Below, piece after piece: positions 5,762-11,716 of a stretch of DNA of 17,757 bases. Origin of the DNA: an uncultured Oscillospiraceae bacterium (lineage in GTDB: Bacteria > Bacillota_A > Clostridia > Oscillospirales > Oscillospiraceae); assembly GCA_934635515.1 (NCBI GenBank), contig CAKTZK010000029.1:1-17757 (forward strand). Direction: 5' to 3'. The position numbers and the translations under genes are program-made. The notes under the pieces are model-generated. The model did no database searches. It saw only the letters and a list, made by a program, of their open reading frames with translations, and was not told where the DNA came from. How positions within the stretch are numbered: the first letter of the stretch is position 1; each line of letters opens with the position of its first letter.

Positions 5762-6625
5762 ATGAAAAAGACTACCAAGCTCACCGCCCTGGTCCTGGCC
5801 GTTGTGCTGACCCTGGCCCTGGCCCTCACCGGCTGCGGCAAGAAGACCACCGAGACCATCAAGATCGCCGTTCCCAACGACACCACCAACGAGGCCCGTG
5901 CCCTTCTTCTGCTGGAGCAGGAAGGCATCATCAAGCTGAAGGACGGCGCCGGCATCACCGCCACCAAGAACGACATCGCCGAGAATCCGTACAATGTGGA
6001 GATCGTGGAGGCTGAGGCCGCCCAGCTGCCCAACGTGAAGCAGGACGTTGACTACGCCGTCATCAACTCCAACTACGCCATCAACGCCGGCCTGAATCCC
6101 CTGAAGGACGCTCTGGCCATTGAGGGCTCCTCCTCCGCTTACGGCAACATCCTCTGCGTGAAGGAAGGCAATGAGAATCTGCCCAAGATCCTGGCTCTGA
6201 AGGCCGCTCTGGAGAGCAAACAGGTTGCCGATTTCATCAATGAGAAGTATGCCGGCTCCGTGGTCAGCACCGTCACCAACACCACCGACGGCTACGATTC
6301 CTCCGTTGATTACGATGCTCTGAAGGGCACCACCATCACCATCGCCGCCTCCCCCACCCCCCACGCCGAGATCCTGGAGGTTGTCAAGACCATCCTGGCC
6401 GACAAGGGCATCACTCTGGACATCCAGGTCTACAATGATTACGTTGTGCCCAACACCGTGGTAGACGACGGCACCGTGGACGCTAACTACTTCCAGCACC
6501 TGCCCTACCTGGAGGACTTCAATGCCGAGCAGGGTACGCACCTGGTGTCCATCGCCACCATCCACGTGGAGCCCATGGGCCTCTACGGCGGCAAGCAGAC
6601 CACCCTGGACGCACTGAAGAAGTAA
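5762..6625 (+). CDS. metQ: MetQ/NlpA-family methionine-binding lipoprotein, circularly permuted
   Basis: The 287-residue substrate-binding lipoprotein of the methionine ABC importer; it captures methionine outside the membrane and delivers it to MetI. Start at 5762 is set by AAAGGAG (5746-5752). Residues 1-24 are a lipoprotein signal with lipobox LTGC (Cys25). The mature order is abnormal. Residues 34-172 correspond to the usual C-terminal half (IAVPNDTTNEARALLLLE, then the LEAPQL-like EAEAAQLP, then VINSNYAINAGLNP); residues 190-287 correspond to the usual N-terminal half (SPTPHAEILEVV, then YNDYVVPN, then VDANYFQHLPYLEDFN, ending at TLDALKK). In normal MetQ the SLDEL-type segment leads straight into VAVPND; here these two points are the new C- and N-terminus. 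A linker at 173-189 (TTDGYDSSVDYDALKGT) joins the old ends. All conserved blocks are present, so the protein is probably functional. metN follows by 22 bp. Confidence 0.9.
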   Translation: MKKTTKLTALVLAVVLTLALALTGCGKKTTETIKIAVPNDTTNEARALLLLEQEGIIKLKDGAGITATKNDIAENPYNVEIVEAEAAQLPNVKQDVDYAVINSNYAINAGLNPLKDALAIEGSSSAYGNILCVKEGNENLPKILALKAALESKQVADFINEKYAGSVVSTVTNTTDGYDSSVDYDALKGTTITIAASPTPHAEILEVVKTILADKGITLDIQVYNDYVVPNTVVDDGTVDANYFQHLPYLEDFNAEQGTHLVSIATIHVEPMGLYGGKQTTLDALKK

Positions 6626-6647
6626 TTTAGAAACGAGGGAAACAGAC

Positions 6648-7655
6648 ATGATCGAGCTCAAGCACATATGCAAAACATTTGACTCCGGTGGGGGAGAAGT
6701 GGAAGCGCTGAAGGATGTTTCCCTCACGATCGAAAAAGGCGAGATTTACGGCATCATCGGCATGAGCGGTGCCGGCAAGAGCACCCTGGTTCGGTGCATG
6801 AACCTGCTGGAGCGTCCCACCTCCGGTGAGATATGGGTAGATGGGCAGGAGCTGGAGAAGATGTCCGCCAAGGAGCTTCGCCAGGCCCGCCGGGAGATCA
6901 CCATGATCTTCCAGCACTTCAACCTGCTGATGCAGCGCACCTGCCTGCGCAACGTGTGCTTCCCCATGGAGCTGGGCGGCATGAAGAAGGCCGAGGCCGA
7001 AAAGCGGGCCCGGGAGCTTCTGGACCTGGTGGGCCTGCCGGATAAGGCCAACGCCTACCCGGCCCAGCTCTCCGGCGGCCAGCAGCAGCGCATCGCCATC
7101 GCCCGCGCCCTTGCCACCAATCCCAAGGTGCTGCTGTGCGACGAAGCCACCAGCGCCCTGGACCCCAACACCACCCACCAGATCCTCCAGCTGATCCGGG
7201 AGCTGAACCGGGAGCTGGGCATCACCGTGGTCATCATCACCCACCAGATGAGCGTGGTGAAGGAGATCTGCGACAAGGTCGCCATTCTGGACGGCGGCGA
7301 GGTGGCCGAGGAGGGCCTGGTGTCGGCGGTGTTCGCCGCCCCCAAGTCCGCAGCCGGCCGGCGTCTGGTGTTCCCCAGCGGGGCCGACGCTCTGGTGTCC
7401 GACCCCACCACGGAGCGCCGCGTGCGGCTGATCTTCCGGGACAGCCAGACCACCGGTCTGCCCCTGGTGGCCCGCCTGGCGGCGGAGGAGAGCATCTACT
7501 GCAACGTTATTTCCGCCAGCACCCAGCAGCTTTCCCGGGAGGTGTACGGCAGTATGCTCCTGGGCATCCCCAGCGGCCAGTTTGACCGGGCCGTGGATTT
7601 CATCAAAGCATATCCCAACATTCAGGTAGAGGAGGTGGAGCACGATGTACAGTGA
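6648..7655 (+). CDS. metN: Methionine ABC transporter ATPase
   Basis: A 335-residue ATPase that powers D/L-methionine uptake with MetI and MetQ. Walker A GMSGAGKST at 38-46, Q-loop Gln89 in IFQHFNLL, signature LSGGQ at 141-145, Walker B VLLCDE at 161-166, D-loop SALD and switch His199 are all intact. After about residue 240 comes a C-terminal extension matching the NIL domain (RRVRLIFRDSQTTGLPLV, later YGSMLLGIPS), an ACT-like domain that in E. coli MetN binds methionine and inhibits transport. Its presence supports methionine as the substrate and implies trans-inhibition in addition to any transcriptional control. The ribosome site is GAGGGA. The 3' end overlaps metI by 11 bp. Confidence 0.95.
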   Translation: MIELKHICKTFDSGGGEVEALKDVSLTIEKGEIYGIIGMSGAGKSTLVRCMNLLERPTSGEIWVDGQELEKMSAKELRQARREITMIFQHFNLLMQRTCLRNVCFPMELGGMKKAEAEKRARELLDLVGLPDKANAYPAQLSGGQQQRIAIARALATNPKVLLCDEATSALDPNTTHQILQLIRELNRELGITVVIITHQMSVVKEICDKVAILDGGEVAEEGLVSAVFAAPKSAAGRRLVFPSGADALVSDPTTERRVRLIFRDSQTTGLPLVARLAAEESIYCNVISASTQQLSREVYGSMLLGIPSGQFDRAVDFIKAYPNIQVEEVEHDVQ

Positions 7656-8346
7656 CCTGTTTTCCCCGGAGTCCCTGGCGGACCTGCAAACGGTCCTGCC
7701 GCAGATCCCCTTCGCGATTTGGGAAACCCTCTATGTGACCCTGCTCTCCACCCTTCTGGCCACCGTTCTGGGCCTGCCCCTGGGCGTTCTGCTGGTGGTA
7801 GGTGAAAAGGGCGGCGTGCTGCCCCTGCCCAAGGGCGTGCTCCATGTGCTGAATGTGATCATCAATCTGCTGCGGTCCGTTCCGTTCCTGATCCTGATGA
7901 TTATGGTGTTCCCCCTGTCCCGTCTCATCATCGGCACCGCCGTTGGTACGGCGGCCACCATTGTGCCCCTGGTGGTAGCGGCCTTCCCGTTTATCGCCCG
8001 GCTGGTGGAGGGGAGCCTCCGGGAGGTGGATCCCAACATCATCGAGGCCGCCCAGAGCATGGGCGCCACTCCCCTGCAGATTATATGCCGGGTGATGATC
8101 CCCGAGAGCGTCCCCAGCCTGCTGCAGAATGTGACCATCGCCCTGACCACCATCCTGGGCTACTCGGCCATGAGCGGCATCATCGGCGGCGGCGGCCTGG
8201 GCAAGATCGCCATCGACTACGGCTATTACCGCTATAAATACCTGGTAATGCTGGTGGCCGTGATCCTGCTGGTGCTGCTGGTGCAGGTGCTGCAGACCAT
8301 CGGCACAAAGCTGGCCATCCACAGCGACAAGCGCCTGAAAAAGTAA
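7645..8346 (+). CDS. metI: Methionine ABC transporter permease
   Basis: A 233-residue inner-membrane permease, normal length for MetI, with about five transmembrane helices starting around residues 25-55. The cytoplasmic coupling motif is EAAQSMGATPLQI (about 132-144), and the nearby YSAMSGIIGGGGLGKIAIDYGYYRY block is diagnostic of MetI. The ATG lies inside the metN 3' end, preceded by GAGGAGGTGG, so translation is coupled to metN. A strong terminator follows the stop by 6 bp, closing the metQNI operon. Confidence 0.95.
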   Translation: MYSDLFSPESLADLQTVLPQIPFAIWETLYVTLLSTLLATVLGLPLGVLLVVGEKGGVLPLPKGVLHVLNVIINLLRSVPFLILMIMVFPLSRLIIGTAVGTAATIVPLVVAAFPFIARLVEGSLREVDPNIIEAAQSMGATPLQIICRVMIPESVPSLLQNVTIALTTILGYSAMSGIIGGGGLGKIAIDYGYYRYKYLVMLVAVILLVLLVQVLQTIGTKLAIHSDKRLKK

Positions 8347-8352
8347 TACCCC

Positions 8353-8383
8353 AAAGGGAGACCCGTTCGGGTCTCCCTTTTTT
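8353..8383 (+). terminator. Terminator of the metQNI operon
   Basis: A perfect 12-bp stem, AAAGGGAGACCC (8353-8364) with GGGTCTCCCTTT (8369-8380), with a GTTC tetraloop and a following TTT run. It starts 7 bp after the metI stop. Confidence 0.9.
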
Positions 8384-8404
8384 CGTGCCGACACATTTCC
8401 CCCC

Positions 8405-8433
8405 TTGCGCTTTTGCGCCGTTTGTGGCACAAT
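8405..8433 (+). promoter_or_regulatory. Possible promoter of the small acidic protein gene
   Basis: TTGCGC (8405-8410) and CACAAT (8428-8433) at a 17-bp spacing, each matching four of six consensus bases. It lies between the metI terminator and the next gene and would start transcription near 8440. Confidence 0.45.
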
Positions 8434-8465
8434 CGAAGAAAAACACCCAAGGAGGCGCTATAAAT

Positions 8466-8681
8466 ATGGATCTGTATCGGGACCCGGCCACCATGGACCC
8501 CGAGGAGCTGCGGGCGTATCTGGCCGACATCCGGGAGGAGCTGGAAGCCATGGACGAGGACGAGCCAGAGGACGAGACCAGTGAGGAGTTCGTGGACTGG
8601 GCCGAGGAGCATGAAGCCCTGGAGGACCTGGCCGACGAGATCGTGGACCGCCTGGAGGCCCTGGGCCAGCTGTTGGAGTGA
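8466..8681 (+). CDS. Small acidic helical protein, unknown
   Basis: A 71-residue protein with an excellent ribosome site (AAGGAGG at 8449-8455). About 40 percent of residues are Asp or Glu, and the sequence reads as two amphipathic helices (PEELRAYLADIREELEAM and FVDWAEEHEALEDLADEIVDRL) separated by a DEPEDETSE linker. No signal peptide, membrane segment or Cys. I do not recognise the family. It stands alone between terminators with its own likely promoter. The acidic helical character would suit a protein-binding partner or a nucleic-acid mimic, but nothing here shows that. Confidence 0.75.
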   Translation: MDLYRDPATMDPEELRAYLADIREELEAMDEDEPEDETSEEFVDWAEEHEALEDLADEIVDRLEALGQLLE

Positions 8682-8741
8682 GACAGTAAAACAATTTGCT
8701 ATATGGGGTGGGATCTTACCTCGCCCCATTCATTTTAACTT

Positions 8742-8876
8742 CCGTAGGGGCCGATGCCCACATCGGCCCGCCGTACCGCACTACTTGTAACCGTCCGTAG
8801 GGGGCGGCGTCCCCGACGCCCCACCGTACCGCACTTCTTGTTATGTGTAGGGGCGGGGCTCTGCCCCGCCTCTACG
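8742..8876. repeat. Tandem GC-rich palindromic repeats, three units
   Basis: Three related units beginning at 8743, 8795 and 8847, spaced 52 bp apart, each starting GTAGGGG and each containing a GC-rich hairpin: GGGCCGATG/CATCGGCCC, GGGGCGGCGTC/GACGCCCC and GGGGCGGGGC/GCCCCGCC. Units one and two also share a CCGTACCGCACT(A/T)CTTGTTA-like tail. The arms differ in sequence but keep complementarity, the mark of REP-like dispersed palindromes common in high-GC gut Firmicutes. There is no coding potential I would defend. Confidence 0.75.
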
Positions 8877-8882
8877 AAAATG

Positions 8883-8934
8883 AAAAATGCCCCGGGAGGG
8901 AGTGCCTATATGGGCGCTTCCTCCCGGGGGTTTT
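8883..8934. terminator. Bidirectional terminator between converging units
   Basis: CCCCGGGAGG (8890-8899) pairs perfectly with CCTCCCGGGG (8920-8929), and the stem continues inward with GAGTGCC/GGGCGCTT pairs. It is flanked by AAAAA on the left (8883-8887) and TTTT on the right (8931-8934), so it can stop transcription both ways. It sits between the acidic-protein gene (+) and the ABC operon ending at 8952 (-). Confidence 0.85.
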
Positions 8935-8951
8935 ACGATTAAAAATACCTA

Positions 8952-9518
8952 TTAAAATGTCACGATCTCCGCCCCGCCCAGAGCGGCGGCGTCTTTTTCG
9001 TCGTGGGTCACGCACAGGAGCGTGGCGGTGTTTCGGTGCCGGAGAATATAGTCTGCCGTCTGCCGCCGGGCGGCATCATCCAAGCCCTTGAAGGGCTCGT
9101 CCAGCAGCAGGAGGTCGCCGCCGAAGCACACGGCCCGAGCGATGGCCACCCGCCGCCGCATCCCGCCGGAAAGCTCTCGGACCGGCCGGTCCAGGCTGTC
9201 CGCCAGGCCCAGCTCCTCCAGGTGTCGGCGAATTTCGTCTTCGATTATAGCCTTGCCCGTGACCAGCCGGACATTTTCCACGGCGGAAAATCCGTCGCAC
9301 AGCCGGTCCTCCTGGAACACATAGCCCACCCGCTCCGGGCGGCCCATGATTTCCCCGCTCTCGGGCTTTTCCAGCCCGGCGATGCACCGCAGCAGGGTGG
9401 TCTTGCCCCGGCCCGAGGGAGCCATGAGGCAGATCACCGCTCCAGGCGCCACCGTCAGGGACACATTCTCCAAAACATTCTTGCCGTCAAAGGCCTTACA
9501 CAGGTGCTCGATCTTCAT
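8952..9518 (-). CDS. ABC transporter ATPase (SsuB/TauB type), short
   Basis: A 188-residue ATPase of the nitrate/sulfonate/taurine class. The start at 9518 is set by GGAGGT upstream and by an ATGA overlap with the permease. Walker A is APSGRGKTT (33-41), where the usual first glycine is alanine; Q-loop Gln69; signature LSGGM at 116-120; Walker B LLLLDE at 136-141; switch His172. It is shorter than most SsuB/TauB proteins (about 240-260 residues), mainly because the C-terminal tail is absent and the region between Walker A and the Q-loop is compact. It is the last gene of a four-gene operon with the TM1266-type regulator, the lipoprotein and the permease. A likely importer ATPase; substrate unknown. 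Confidence 0.88.
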   Translation of the reverse strand: MKIEHLCKAFDGKNVLENVSLTVAPGAVICLMAPSGRGKTTLLRCIAGLEKPESGEIMGRPERVGYVFQEDRLCDGFSAVENVRLVTGKAIIEDEIRRHLEELGLADSLDRPVRELSGGMRRRVAIARAVCFGGDLLLLDEPFKGLDDAARRQTADYILRHRNTATLLCVTHDEKDAAALGGAEIVTF

Positions 9519-10270
9519 GCCCCCGCACCTCCTATCCGGCGAAAGGCCCGCCCCAGCAGCCATAAGATCAGCTTTTCAAACCCGGCGCTTAGGGCCACGA
9601 TCACCACCGTCCAGGCCAGCAGGTCAGCTGTCATCAGGTATATCTTCGCGTCGTACAGCCGCTCACCCAAAGAGCCGCCCACCACGCCGATGACCTCCGC
9701 TGCCACCCCGGCCTTCCAGCTCATGCCCAGGGCCGTGGCGCTGCCCGCCAGCAAAAACGGCTCCACCGCCGGCAGGTAAATCATCCGCACCCGGCGCTTC
9801 CAGGGCACCCAAAACACCTGGGCCATCTCCAAAAGCTGCCCGTCCGCGCTGCGTATGCCCGCCAGCACGTTGGTGTAAAGCACCGGGAAAACCATGAGAA
9901 ACGAGATAAACAGCGACAGCTGCGAACTCCGCAGCCATATCAGCGCCAGAATGATAAACGACGCCACCGGCACAGACTTGATGGCCAGCACATAGGGCCG
10001 CAGCAGGATCTCCACCAGGGAAAACCGTCCCGCTGCGAAGGCCAGCACCGTGGCCGTTATCAGTGCCAGCAGAAAGCCCCCGGCAATGCGCAGCAGGCTG
10101 AAGCCGATGGTGCTCCAGAAGCCTGGCGTAGCCGCCAGCGCCCCCAGCCGCACTGCCACCTGCAGCGGCGAGGGCAGCAGGATGGCCGAATGGACCAGCA
10201 TCGATGCCCCCTGCCACACCGCCACCGCCAGCGCCGCCGCTAAGAGCTTCTGCCAGCGCTCCCGGCTCAT
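9515..10270 (-). CDS. ABC transporter permease (SsuC/TauC type)
   Basis: A 251-residue BPD-type permease with about six predicted helices: 9-30, around 55-80, 87-100, 102-140, 165-190 and 220-243. The N-terminal part has the family-typical LLPSPLQVAVRL motif. The coupling region is the divergent EAA loop containing EMAQVFWVPWKRRVRMIYLPAVEPFLLAG (about 145-174). The start overlaps the lipoprotein stop by 4 bp (ATGA), and its own stop overlaps the ATPase start in the same way, so the three components are made in a fixed ratio. Family members import sulfonates, nitrate, thiamine precursors and others; sequence alone does not resolve this one. Confidence 0.9.
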   Translation of the reverse strand: MSRERWQKLLAAALAVAVWQGASMLVHSAILLPSPLQVAVRLGALAATPGFWSTIGFSLLRIAGGFLLALITATVLAFAAGRFSLVEILLRPYVLAIKSVPVASFIILALIWLRSSQLSLFISFLMVFPVLYTNVLAGIRSADGQLLEMAQVFWVPWKRRVRMIYLPAVEPFLLAGSATALGMSWKAGVAAEVIGVVGGSLGERLYDAKIYLMTADLLAWTVVIVALSAGFEKLILWLLGRAFRRIGGAGA

Positions 10271-11253
10271 GCGCCCAGCCAGTAGAAGCCGTCCTCGGGC
10301 ATAGCGCCGCCTACGGACTCGGGCTTCAGGTCATACAGGGTCTGGAGATAGCCGCCCACGGCGGTCTTCATCTCCGCTCCGGTAATGCACACCAAGTTGC
10401 ACCCGGGCAGGGCCTTCTCCGCCACGGCGGCCTTCACAATGTCCATCTTCTCCACCAAAACAGCGGTCTCCGTGGCGTGGGTGTTGGCATACTCCGTGCT
10501 GGCGGTATACTCCTCCAGGAACTTGGCAACGGCTTCCGGATGCTCGTCGGCAAAGGCCTTGCGCACCAGCAGGCCCGCCGTCACCAGACGGCTGTCCACG
10601 CCCAGCTTGTCCCACTCATCGGACAGGTCCAGGGCGATCTGCAGCCCCTCCACCTTGCCCTGGGCCACGGTCACAAAGGGCTGGGGCAGCATGGCGATGG
10701 TGTGGTCCTCCTGGGCCATAAGCGCCACGATCTCCGAGGGCTCGCTCTTCCACTCCACGGTCACGTCCTCCCCCAGGGTCAGGCCGTTCTGGGCCAGGAT
10801 ATAGGTCAGGGCATACTCCGGGGTAGCGCCCTTGCCGGTGGCGTAAATGGTCTTGCCGGCCAGAGATTTCACGTCCGTCACAGTCTGGCCGCCCTGCTCC
10901 ACGATGTAGAGCACGCCCAGGGTGCTGGCGGCGATCAGCTGCACCTGGCCCTGGGTCTGGTTATAGAGAATGGCGCCCACATTGGCGGGCACCGCCAGAA
11001 TGTCCAACTCCCCCTTCACCAGCTGGGGGGTCAGCTCGTTGGCGGAGGCGGCCATGGTGAACTCATAGGTGTTGGCGGTGAGTCCGTTTTCGGCATCGTC
11101 CAGCAGCTTGGCCATACCCATGGAGGTGGGGCCCTTCAGGCCGCCCAGGCGGATGTTCACAGACTGGTACTCCTCTTGGCGGGGCTGCACGGCGCAGGCG
11201 GCCAGGCTCAGGGCCATGAGGAGCGCCAGCAGCAGGGATGTGATCTTTTTCAT
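10267..11253 (-). CDS. ABC transporter substrate-binding lipoprotein (NMT1/TauA-like)
   Basis: A 328-residue lipoprotein starting at the ATG at 11253; a 16-codon upstream extension would overlap the preceding gene. Signal peptide with lipobox SLAAC (Cys20). The mature protein has the two-lobed type II binding fold of the SsuA/TauA/NMT1 group: IRLGGLKGPTSMGMAKLL at about 34-51, DILAVPANVGAILYN in the first lobe, KSLAGKTIYATGKGATPEYAL before the second lobe, and IAMLPQPFVTVA. The GLKGP.S.G.A segment and the LPQP motif are shared with a clostridial subgroup of uncertain ligand. It sits between a TM1266-type hydrogenase regulator (22 bp upstream) and the permease (ATGA overlap). Ligand unknown; a hydrogenase-related cofactor precursor or metabolite is a guess from context. 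Confidence 0.9.
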   Translation of the reverse strand: MKKITSLLLALLMALSLAACAVQPRQEEYQSVNIRLGGLKGPTSMGMAKLLDDAENGLTANTYEFTMAASANELTPQLVKGELDILAVPANVGAILYNQTQGQVQLIAASTLGVLYIVEQGGQTVTDVKSLAGKTIYATGKGATPEYALTYILAQNGLTLGEDVTVEWKSEPSEIVALMAQEDHTIAMLPQPFVTVAQGKVEGLQIALDLSDEWDKLGVDSRLVTAGLLVRKAFADEHPEAVAKFLEEYTASTEYANTHATETAVLVEKMDIVKAAVAEKALPGCNLVCITGAEMKTAVGGYLQTLYDLKPESVGGAMPEDGFYWLGA

Positions 11254-11275
11254 TGGGATCTTCCTTTCTTTTGCT

Positions 11276-11539
11276 TCAGTTTTCTGCGGGGGTAATGACA
11301 TGGGAATATTGGGTCTTGGCGCTGACCCCCTCCAGCCGGCCTATCTTGCCGCTGAGAGCGGAGATGGCGTCCTGGGGTGCATCCAGCACAACGGAGATGA
11401 TGTTCACGCCCTTTTCCCGATACGGAAGGCCCATGCGGCCGATGATGTAGCGGCCGTACTGGTGCAGCAGCTCATTCAGCTGGGCCACCGATGACTCCTT
11501 CTCCACAATGATGCCGATGAGGGCGACTCTTGTTTCCAT
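11276..11539 (-). CDS. TM1266-family putative iron-only hydrogenase system regulator
   Basis: An 87-residue protein that fits the TM1266 family (annotated as a putative regulator of the iron-only hydrogenase system), an ACT/NikR-C-like ferredoxin fold. Characteristic are the opening RVALIGIIVEKESSVAQLNELLHQYG, the central YIIGRMGLPYREKGVNIISVVLDAP and the closing GRLEGVSAKTQYS. The start at 11539 follows GGGAGGT; the frame is open for 39 codons further upstream but runs through a terminator hairpin without a ribosome site. The family is small, has no DNA-binding domain and is usually found near HydEFG or [FeFe] hydrogenase genes; here none is in the window. Instead it leads an ABC importer operon, which may indicate that it senses the imported solute or that the solute serves the hydrogenase system. 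Both ideas are inference. Confidence 0.85.
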   Translation of the reverse strand: METRVALIGIIVEKESSVAQLNELLHQYGRYIIGRMGLPYREKGVNIISVVLDAPQDAISALSGKIGRLEGVSAKTQYSHVITPAEN

Positions 11540-11681
11540 GTGTGTACCTCCCGGATGGATTTTTGCGGCAAAAAAAAGCCGCATCGCTCTGCGACACGGC
11601 CACAAGACCCGCAGATCCTGCGGGCAATTCTCTCTATGGCGCATCTTCCGCCGCAAGAAGGACTTTTGGCGTCAGGAGCTT
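11540..11681 (-). other. Leader RNA of the TM1266/ABC operon
   Basis: About 140 nt lie between the predicted start (near 11681) and the ATG at 11539. Reading along the minus strand it contains CTTC/GAAG, a perfect 7-bp hairpin CCCGCAG/CTGCGGG (11624-11608), and then a terminator hairpin (11600-11578) with U8. I do not recognise the consensus of TPP, SAM, cobalamin, FMN, Moco, fluoride, guanidine or T-box leaders. It may be an uncharacterised attenuator. Confidence 0.45.
11570..11600 (-). terminator. Terminator inside the TM1266/ABC operon leader
   Basis: On the minus strand GCCGTGTCGC pairs with GCGATGCGGC over 10 bp (two G-U) around an AGA loop, followed by eight U residues (11577-11570). 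It lies downstream of the operon promoter and only 30 nt before the ATG at 11539, too close to fit a second promoter behind it. It can also end MATE transcription (stop at 11713). Confidence 0.75.
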
Positions 11682-11687
11682 GGCTGT

Positions 11688-11716
11688 ATTGTAAGGGAAA
11701 ACCGCAGAGATGTCAA
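11688..11716 (-). promoter_or_regulatory. Promoter of the TM1266/ABC operon
   Basis: On the minus strand a perfect TTGACA (11716-11711), 17-bp spacer, and TACAAT (11693-11688). The -35 box overlaps the stop codon of the MATE gene (11715-11713). The start would be near 11681. Confidence 0.75.

Noticed and set aside
5684..6727. Long minus-strand open frame (347 codons) opposite metQ
   Set aside because: Antisense shadow of a high-GC gene, low-complexity Gly/Val/Asp product, no ribosome site; metQ on the plus strand is unambiguous.
8742..8876. CRISPR array
   Set aside because: Three units at regular 52-bp spacing, but the repeated part is short and palindromic, the inter-repeat parts are themselves similar, and no cas gene is near.
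10204..11295. Plus-strand open frame of 363 codons opposite the substrate-binding lipoprotein gene
   Set aside because: Antisense shadow, His/Gln/Gly-rich, with no recognisable domain; the lipoprotein has a clear signal peptide and operon overlaps.
11540..11656. Longer 126-codon version of the TM1266-type gene
   Set aside because: The extension reads through a terminator hairpin and U8 tract, lacks a ribosome site, and the family starts at the shorter ATG with GGGAGGT.
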